A DNA stretch of 12,371 nt, from positions 1 to 12,371 of the forward strand of contig JAAMXP010001503.1 of NCBI GenBank assembly GCA_019693395.1. Direction: 5' to 3'. A program made the position numbers and the translations under genes. The notes beneath the pieces are model-generated. The model was not told the DNA's origin. It made no database searches and saw nothing but the letters and a program-made list of their open reading frames with translations. The DNA comes from Ettlia oleoabundans. Lineage: Eukaryota; Chlorophyta; Chlorophyceae; Chlamydomonadales. Of the stretch, positions 7,313-12,371 are shown piece after piece. Numbering within the stretch: position 1 is the first letter of the stretch; the number at the start of each line of letters is the position of its first letter.

Positions 7313-9729
7313 ATGAACGGGCCAAACCCTACCACCCAGGCAAGTGCTCCCACTTTCGCCAAGCGTGGTGCAGGGTATACGTTTTCTTCTGTTGATAGTC
7401 GTGTGTCCGGTTAGTGTGCAGGCACAGAGCGCGCTTGTGGAAGTCCAGCTGCAAGAGTACATCAGCGCTGCAGTAGAGAAGCTGGGTAACAGCAGCGATG
7501 TCAAGCGAAGCGATGCGGAGGAAGCAGCGCTGACGTTGCGCGATTTTGCGCTGCACAGCCACGTCGCCCAGGAGGCGATAGCTGCAGCAGGCGCCATCCC
7601 GCTCTTGGTGGTGCTGCTATCTAGCAACAGCAGCGCCGGTGGCGTGCAGGCGCAGGCAGCGGAGGCGTTGGGCAGTTTGGCCATTGGCAACCCGGTCAAC
7701 AAGCAGGCCATTGTAGAGGCGGGTGCTGTCCCGCCCCTGGTAAGGCTGTTGGAAGAAAGCAGCGTCACTAGTGTTCTGTGGCATGCAGCGCAGGCAATCT
7801 GCGCACTCGCTGAGGGCAGCCCGGGCAACCAGCAGGCCTTCGCAGCAGGGGGCGCGATCCAGCCTCTGATTCGCTGCATGCTTGACCACGCCAGCCCTGT
7901 CTGCGTGGTCAATCCTGATGGCATCATGCCGGGCTGCCTCGGCTACTCGGCAGCAGCAGCATTGGGCAGCCTGGCAGAGCACAACCCCGCCAACCAGCGC
8001 GCCATCGCTTCTGCGGGCGCCATCCCGCCCCTGGTGCAGCTTCTGCGTAGCGCCAGTGTTTTTGTCACCAGAGGGCCAGAAGTGCATCCGGTTAGCAATA
8101 CCATTTTTGGGGATCAAGGCAGTCCCGCCACCGCACGGCCGGCTTTCAACGCCCTACTTGCCCTACCACCCCTGGAGCGCCCACTTGGCAGGGGTATTGC
8201 TGCCTATGGCGATGATTGCGACATCATTGAAAAGGCAGCAGTGGCCGCGTTGAGCAGCCTTGCGTTGAACAACCCCGCCAACCAGCAGGCCATCGCCGCT
8301 GAGGGTGCCATCCCGCCCCTGGTAGAGTTTCTCAGGAGTGACGAAGTTAATGTGTTGATCGCGACAGCGTGGGCCATCAGCAACATTGCCAGAAACAGCC
8401 CGGCCAACCAGCGTGCGTTTGCTGAAGCAGACGCCATTGCCCTCCTGCTGCGCCGGCTTGGCACAGGCAGTGCCGCCCAGGCCTATGGGTTGTACTGCAT
8501 CAACGACAGCTTTGAAGAGGCGGCAGCTGCAGCACTGGGCAGCCTGGCTTCGAACAACCCCGCCAACCAGCGCGCCATCGCCGCTGCGGGTGCCATTCCG
8601 CCGCTCGTGTGCCTGCTGGGCAGGGGCTGCAGCGATGGCATGCAGGAGCAGTCGGCAAGAGCCTTGCATGCTCTCGCTTACAGCAACCGTGTCAACCAGA
8701 GCTTAGTCGCTGCACAGGGCGCCATACCGCCCCTGGTTGAGCTGCTTGGCGACGGCCACAGCCCCGCTGTGAGGCGCCTGGCAGCCCGAACTCTGCGAAC
8801 TTTGGCGGCTAACCACCCTGCCAACCGAGAGGCCATCAAAGCAGCCGGCAGCATCCCAGCTCTGGAGGAGTTGAGCGCCAGCAGCGAACAGGCATTGCGG
8901 GCAGAAGCATCCGCCAGCCTGCGCATATTGTCAACAGGCAAGCATGTGCAGATGCTGCACAGCTGCATGTCTGCTGCGCCTTGCTGGTTGCAAGCGGATT
9001 GTTGAGCTTCTTGCATGCCGCTGCTGTAATGCACGACAGATGTGGGAGGAGGGGGGAGTGGCTTTTGTCCGTCGTCAGCGCTGTTCAGGGTTTGCTTGTT
9101 CGGCCTTGTGTGTGCACAGGTGTGCAGATATTATCTGCATCCATGCCGGCTATGTATGCACGATGCAGTTTGCCAAGTTTACTGTCAATGCAGCGCTGGG
9201 TGCATGCATGCATGTCCAAGGTTGTTGAGGAAAACGATTGGTTGGGTCCACCACTGCAGGCGAGCAGACCAGCATTGCAGTGGTGCTTCCCAGGCACCCC
9301 TGGTGGAAACAGCTGTGCTGTGCGGCCGGCAGGGCTGGCAATGTTCTAAACGAGTCGGGGCGCGATGCGCTGGTGCACGTCAGCCGCTACAACACGATCA
9401 GGGAGCTGGAAACGTTTGAAACGCGGGCCAACGCCAGCGCTGCCGGCGGCGGCCTGGAGGGCAGCGGGGGCTTCCGCCGCTCGCCGGGGCAGACCACAGA
9501 GGTGTGCTTGCCGGCGCTGCGTCAAACACGTGAAGAGATCCGTTTGGGCAGCGGTACCGAGGGGGCGTATGTCACAGCCGCCTGCATCGTTGCCACCAAG
9601 CCGCTGCGGTACTTCTGCATCCAGAGGCACGTGCCCTGCGGCGCCTGCCTGGTGATTGGCACGTACACCTTCCTGCGCGAGCAGCTGCTGGCTGACGGGC
9701 CCCGAAATGAGAGCCAGACCAATGCCTGA
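7313..9729 (+). CDS. ARM-repeat protein with novel C-terminal domain (gene 3 of tandem cluster)
   Basis: Three exons, 7313..7339, 7422..8937 and 9260..9729, give 670 aa. The first exon (MNGPNPTTQ) is 27 nt and phase 0, the same size and phase as the first exon of gene 2. Residues about 15-514 are ARM repeats (typical unit NNPANQQAIAAEGAIPPLVE), about eleven in number, likely a protein-binding superhelix. Three inter-repeat loops are enlarged: about residues 165-185, 221-275 and 358-375. Residues 515-670 are the same unrecognised domain as in gene 1: WWKQLC, RYNTIRE (557-563), AAGGGL, LGSGTEGAYVT, VPC and IGTYTFLRE. Both introns need GC donors; positions and phases agree with the paralogs. Without the first intron the frame has no ATG start, only GTG. 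Reading on past 8937 without the second intron stops at 9003-9005. No membrane span is visible. It is the most divergent of the three copies and looks intact. Confidence 0.8.
7340..7421 (+). other. GC-AG intron, gene 3 first intron (82 bp)
   Basis: The donor CAG/GCAAGT is the classic strong context for GC donors, and the acceptor is GTGTGCAG. Splicing joins a 27-nt ATG exon to the ARM exon in phase 0, exactly as in gene 2, where the donor is AAG/GTATGT. Unspliced, the ATG frame stops at 7412-7414. Confidence 0.6.
8938..9259 (+). other. GC-AG intron, gene 3 second intron (322 bp)
   Basis: The donor ACAG/GCAAGC aligns with ATAG/GTAAGC of gene 1 and GAGG/GTGAGC of gene 2. The acceptor is CACTGCAG, and phase 1 is kept. 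An alternative GT donor (8944, CAT/GTGCAG) with an acceptor at 9267 also keeps the frame but has a poor donor context and breaks positional homology. Confidence 0.6.
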
Positions 9730-10127
9730 TCCGTGATATGATCCACTATGACATGCGCTTGTGGTTGCACAGCTTTGGGTGGCACAAGCCGTGAAAGCCG
9801 AACCATTGCCTGTTCTTTTCATACGTTCATATAAACTGCACTGTTGTGTATTGTATAGTGGACGAATGCATCTCTTCCGCAAGTTAGCGAGCATCCAATG
9901 CGACTGACTGACCCGTCACACAAGTTGCTCAGATGCATACAGCCCAACATATGCATACAACTCCATGTCATGCCAATTGTCAGTGGCAGGAATGCACAGT
10001 CGAGTTGCCTCTTGACCTGATTGTCATAATGTGTGTCTCTACAACCCAAGGTTGAGCCGACCCCTCTACCAGGAGCTTCCTTTCTTTGGTGTCCCACTGG
10101 TTGCGCTGTACAAACACCACAGCAGGC
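9730..10127. other. 3' region of gene 3, convergent spacer
   Basis: Gene 3 ends at 9729 and the next coding sequence is on the opposite strand, ending at 10235. No TGTAA is seen on the plus strand here, so the poly(A) site of gene 3 is not located. No supported gene lies in this stretch. Confidence 0.55.
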
Positions 10128-10132
10128 TTACA
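10128..10132 (-). terminator. TGTAA candidate polyadenylation signal of the minus-strand gene
   Basis: On the minus strand TGTAA lies about 100 nt after the TAA at 10237..10235, a sensible place for the chlorophyte poly(A) signal. It supports the direction of the gene to its right. Confidence 0.45.
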
Positions 10133-10234
10133 ACAAGAGAGTTCCTGCGTCGCGACGTCCACCAGCTAGAGTTAAGCAGACTAAACAGACACAAAGCAAA
10201 CAGTATTGAAGCGGACCAAGTGCCCCGCTTCCCC

Positions 10235-11456
10235 TTAACTCTTGGGCCGAACGGCTGGCGCCGCCCGCTGCTGCCGCTGCTCCTGCTGCCCATGCTTTGC
10301 CTTCTGCCATTGCTGCGCCGCCCTCTCCTTGCCCGACGTCAGCCGTTGCCGCTGCGCCGCCGCCGCCACACGCTGCTGGTGCGACGCCGCCCTTCGGGCC
10401 TGCAGCGACTCCGCCAGTTCCTGGGCGTGCTGCCGTACCGCCTCGGTACCATGGGTGGAGGCATACCGCCGTACTGCCTGCTGCAGTTGGGCCTCCTCTG
10501 CTGCCTGCAGCAGGAAATTGGGGTGAAGGCCGACGGGGGTGGGGTGGGTGGAGTGGGGCCTTTGCAGAAGGCCATGTTACCAAAAAAGAGGGCAATGGGG
10601 TGGGCAGGCAGGCATGAACGGCAAGCAGCGCCGGCACAGCTGAACAAGCAGGGTGGGGGCTGTAGGAGCACACACACGGCACCCTGGGGCAGCACGCAGG
10701 GGCAAGTCACGGCCGATATGCGGTTGACAAATGCTTACTGGCAGGCAGGCAGGCGGGCAGGCAAGAAGGCGGAGCGCTGCACCCACAATGACACATCCTT
10801 GATGCCCTTCAGCCAGGCTGCCAGCACCACCACCACCACCATCATAACAAGAAGACAACCGCAACAGCAACAACAAGACGACGACAACAACGACAGCAAT
10901 CAAGCTGGGTACCAGCTGTTGAGATCGCTGCACCCACAACACAGTAACAACAGCGACAACAAACTGGGCCCAGCTGTCGAGGGCGCTGCACCCACGGCAC
11001 AGCAACAACAGCAGCAAAAGACTGGGCCCAGCTGTGGAGCAAGCGGCGGGCAGGTGCCAGCTGGGCAGCCAGCTCTCGGAGCCATGTGCTGGCTGCTGCT
11101 ACACAGCTTCCTGCCACCCAGCTAGCCCCATCCCCCTGCTGTTGAGGGTGTAAGTTTGCTCCTGCAGGGTGTTGCTGTGCGGCTTCCCGCCAACCGACTC
11201 GTCACAGCGGCCCCTCTTCACTCCCACCCCACCCTATTAGCACTCCATCCACCACACCAACCAAACCCCCTACGCATGCTTGCCTCTACTTGCTCGATGA
11301 CGCCNNCTCCCTCCCACACGCACACCACACCACCCATCCCCAAACCACTATTTAAACCCCATGCACACATACCTGTATCTGCTCTATCACGCTCTGCCGC
11401 GCGTTGCCCGCCGCCTCCTCAGCCTGCCGCCGCCGTGTCGCAAACTCAAACTCAAC
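10235..11456 (-). CDS. C-terminal part of a Gln/Ala-rich, probably coiled-coil protein (5' exons not resolved)
   Basis: Two minus-strand exons are visible. 11456..11373 is 84 nt (VEFEFATRRRQAEEAAGNAR to IEQIQ), with acceptor GGGTGCAG, donor CAG/GTATGT, and phase 0 at both ends. 10504..10235 is 270 nt, with acceptor CTGCTGCAG, phase 0, 89 aa and a TAA stop. It begins AAEEAQLQQAVRRYAS and is rich in Q, A, R and E. Joined, they give one helix-forming stretch that looks like a coiled coil with a basic tail (APAVRPKS). The intron (868 bp) is low-complexity and holds a 59-bp repeat, CAN triplets and a 2-base gap. Further exons must lie to the right; those at 11970 and 12215 share phase 0 and may belong to it. 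I do not recognise the family. Confidence 0.55.
10738..10765 (+). repeat. short AGGC repeat
   Basis: An imperfect GGCA run (GGCAGGCAGGCAGGCGGGCA) within the minus-strand intron, the same motif as the microsatellite at 3156. Confidence 0.6.
10824..10899 (+). repeat. CAC/CAA/GAC triplet-rich low-complexity tract
   Basis: Runs of CAC, CAA, CAG and GAC triplets inside the long minus-strand intron. They open a Gln/Asp-rich plus-strand frame that I read as an artefact of the repeat. Confidence 0.6.
10905..11050 (+). repeat. about 59-bp tandem repeat, two and a half copies
   Basis: Units begin with CTGGG(CC/TA)CCAGCTGT at 10905, 10964 and 11022. The first two continue through GCTGCACCCAC and end in CAACAACAGC-type sequence. 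The third breaks off after CAGCTGTGGAGC. A further GCTGCACCCACAA piece is at 10782. It lies inside the predicted minus-strand intron. Confidence 0.7.
11305..11306. other. two undetermined bases (assembly ambiguity)
   Basis: NN within a CT/CA-rich stretch. It falls in the predicted minus-strand intron and does not affect the exon calls. Confidence 0.95.
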
Positions 11457-11625
11457 CTGCACCCAGGAACACAGCAACAAAAGAATATCGCAAAAGTGTG
11501 GTTCCCAAGTTTCGATTCCAATAAGTGCAAATGGAAAACCGACCAATCAGTATTTTACCAGTAAGCAACCATCTATTTTTTTCCGTTGGATCACATGATG
11601 TGAGCGTGACGCTGCAGTACTCGTG

Positions 11626-11632
11626 TTTTATA
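11626..11632 (-). promoter_or_regulatory. TATAAAA on the minus strand
   Basis: On the minus strand the sequence reads CTATAAAACACG, a good TATA box. If real, transcription would start near 11600 and could drive the exons from 11456 leftward as a separate gene. No suitable ATG exon is obvious: the first ATG is followed at once by TGA, and another at about 11567 gives the wrong phase for the exon at 11456. Confidence 0.25.
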
Positions 11633-11660
11633 GAAAGTCAGGCTCCGCCCCACCGTGGAG

Positions 11661-11765
11661 TCAAGCAAGCAAGGGAGCGGCGGCGATAAGCAGCCCACTG
11701 CTGAATCCCACGGCCGCACCCTCCTTGAGCCCCCTCAACAGCGGCCCCCCGGGCGCCCCCCTCCC
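11661..11765 (-). CDS. candidate terminal exon with hydrophobic segment, uncertain
   Basis: A minus-strand frame reads PLLRGLKEGAAVGFSSG, then LLIAAAPLLA and TGA at 11663..11661. The last 18 residues are hydrophobic enough for a membrane helix, and the frame has better amino acid composition than its alternatives. The acceptor is unclear (a TAG before a G-run near 11769 is possible). If true, it ends a gene that starts to the right and is separate from the coiled-coil exons. It may also be an alternative 3' exon or chance. Confidence 0.3.
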   Translation of the reverse strand, partial: GRGAPGGPLLRGLKEGAAVGFSSGLLIAAAPLLA

Positions 11766-11969
11766 CCTACCACACACCCACCCACCCACACCCCACGACA
11801 GCCCTTTCCCCATCGCCCAATGATAAGAGATCAAGCCTTGCATTCACCAATATCCGCCACAACCCCCTCCCCTCCTCTTTCCTCCCCTCCCCTCCCCCAC
11901 ACAGAGAAAGTACCAAGCACACAACCACCAAGCAAACTAGATCACGATGGTAAGCAGGGAACAACTCAC

Positions 11970-12020
11970 CAATCCCACAGTCTCCCGGGACAGTGGCCCC
12001 TTGCTTCGCACCTTGTCAAG
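11970..12020 (-). CDS. short exon A, copy of a duplicated exon
   Basis: Fifty-one nt, phase 0 at both ends, reading LDKVRSKGPLSRETVGL. The acceptor is GCCCGCCAG and the donor GGATTG/GTGAGT, which is strong. Similarity with exon B extends upstream through the residues ARQ, so the acceptor could lie a little further out. The family is not recognised. It may belong to the gene ending at 10235 or to one ending near 11661. Confidence 0.45.
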
Positions 12021-12214
12021 CTGGCGGGCACGTGCGGCACACCCCACCACAAACCCCACAACTTTGACCCCCATCCACGCTGACAAAACAAGGCACGCAA
12101 TCACAGAGGAAACCATTAACGAAGAGAAAATCCAATCACACCCGTAACACAAAAAGCACACGCGCACACCCGCACTCGGGAAATAACAAGGAAAAAGCCA
12201 AAGTGCAGCCTGAC

Positions 12215-12271
12215 CACTGCCACCGTCTCCCTGGGATCGGCCAGCAGCCCCTTGCTCTGCACCCTGTCAAG
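12215..12271 (-). CDS. short exon B, paralog of exon A
   Basis: Fifty-seven nt, phase 0 at both ends, reading LDRVQSKGLLADPRETVAV. The acceptor GCCCGCCAG is identical to exon A. The donor GCAGTG/GTCAGG is weaker than GTGAGT of exon A. The extra 6 nt encode two residues (AD). Another donor-like CAG/GTGAGC lies only 24 nt upstream of the acceptor, too close for an intron, so the true 5' border may be further right in the open frame. Confidence 0.4.
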
Positions 12272-12340
12272 CTGGCGGGCACATGCCCCGCTCACCTGCC
12301 GCTGCGCCCCCCTAACCCCCCCGCGCGCCCCCCACACACA

Positions 12341-12366
12341 CCAACACCAACACTAACACCAACACT
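12341..12366 (+). repeat. CCAACA-type hexanucleotide repeat at window edge
   Basis: Imperfect CCAACA/CTAACA units in a C-rich strand. It resembles a telomere-like pattern only superficially: CCCTAAA units are absent. Confidence 0.6.
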
Positions 12367-12371
12367 ACCCC

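Noticed and set aside
10031..11125. 364-aa plus-strand frame
   Set aside because: It runs antisense to the minus-strand terminal exon and through the CAN and 59-bp repeats; its leucine/arginine and Q-rich runs are by-products of these.
11655..12083. 142-aa proline/histidine-rich plus-strand frame
   Set aside because: The composition comes from C-rich simple sequence; the opposite strand has splice-bordered exons in the same region.
12338..12371. possible telomeric repeat at the right edge
   Set aside because: Units are CCAACA/CTAACA, irregular, and not the CCCTAAA or CCCTAAAA type of plants and green algae.

Overview
The window looks like nuclear DNA from a green alga (Chlorophyta). It is GC-rich, and its introns are short to medium with TGCAG-type acceptors. 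Candidate TGTAA polyadenylation signals sit where two genes should end, and microsatellites of the AGGC, CAA/CAG and CCAACA kinds are common. No operons, Shine-Dalgarno spacing or other bacterial features are visible. The genus cannot be named from the sequence alone.

The first 9.7 kb is a tandem cluster of three paralogous plus-strand genes. Each has a tiny or noncoding first exon, one large exon of armadillo (ARM) repeats, a phase-1 intron, and a last exon for a C-terminal domain that I do not recognise. Gene 1 (894..2667, 494 aa) and gene 3 (7313..9729, 670 aa) are complete in my models. Gene 2 (3989..5510, 261 aa) is a shortened sister of gene 1. It has lost about 2.8 ARM repeats near its N-terminus and one further repeat, and its C-terminal domain is frameshifted. 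The rest of that domain survives as a non-coding relic to about 5810. The gene 1/gene 2 duplication also copied the upstream region, the first intron and the second intron.

The domain shared by genes 1 and 3 (about 140-155 aa) has a conserved R-[FY]-NTIRE motif, AAGGGL, LGS.TE.A.VT..CI, VPC and IGT..F motifs. Gene 3 is best modelled with two GC-AG introns, at the same positions and phases where its paralogs have GT-AG introns. Its ARM array also carries three insertions in inter-repeat loops.

Between genes 2 and 3 (5820-7312) there is no confident gene. This stretch holds a 14-bp minisatellite, a TATA-like box and a weak cysteine-rich ORF. From 9730 to the right edge the coding signal is on the minus strand, convergent with gene 3. 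A glutamine/alanine-rich, probably coiled-coil C-terminus is encoded by exons at 11456..11373 and 10504..10235. Two related short exons (12271..12215 and 12020..11970) look like a tandem exon duplication, and one candidate hydrophobic exon lies near 11661. Low-complexity DNA and a two-base gap (11305-11306) fill the rest. Nothing here shows a biochemical partnership between the ARM genes and the minus-strand gene. The ARM genes look like one rapidly diverging family.
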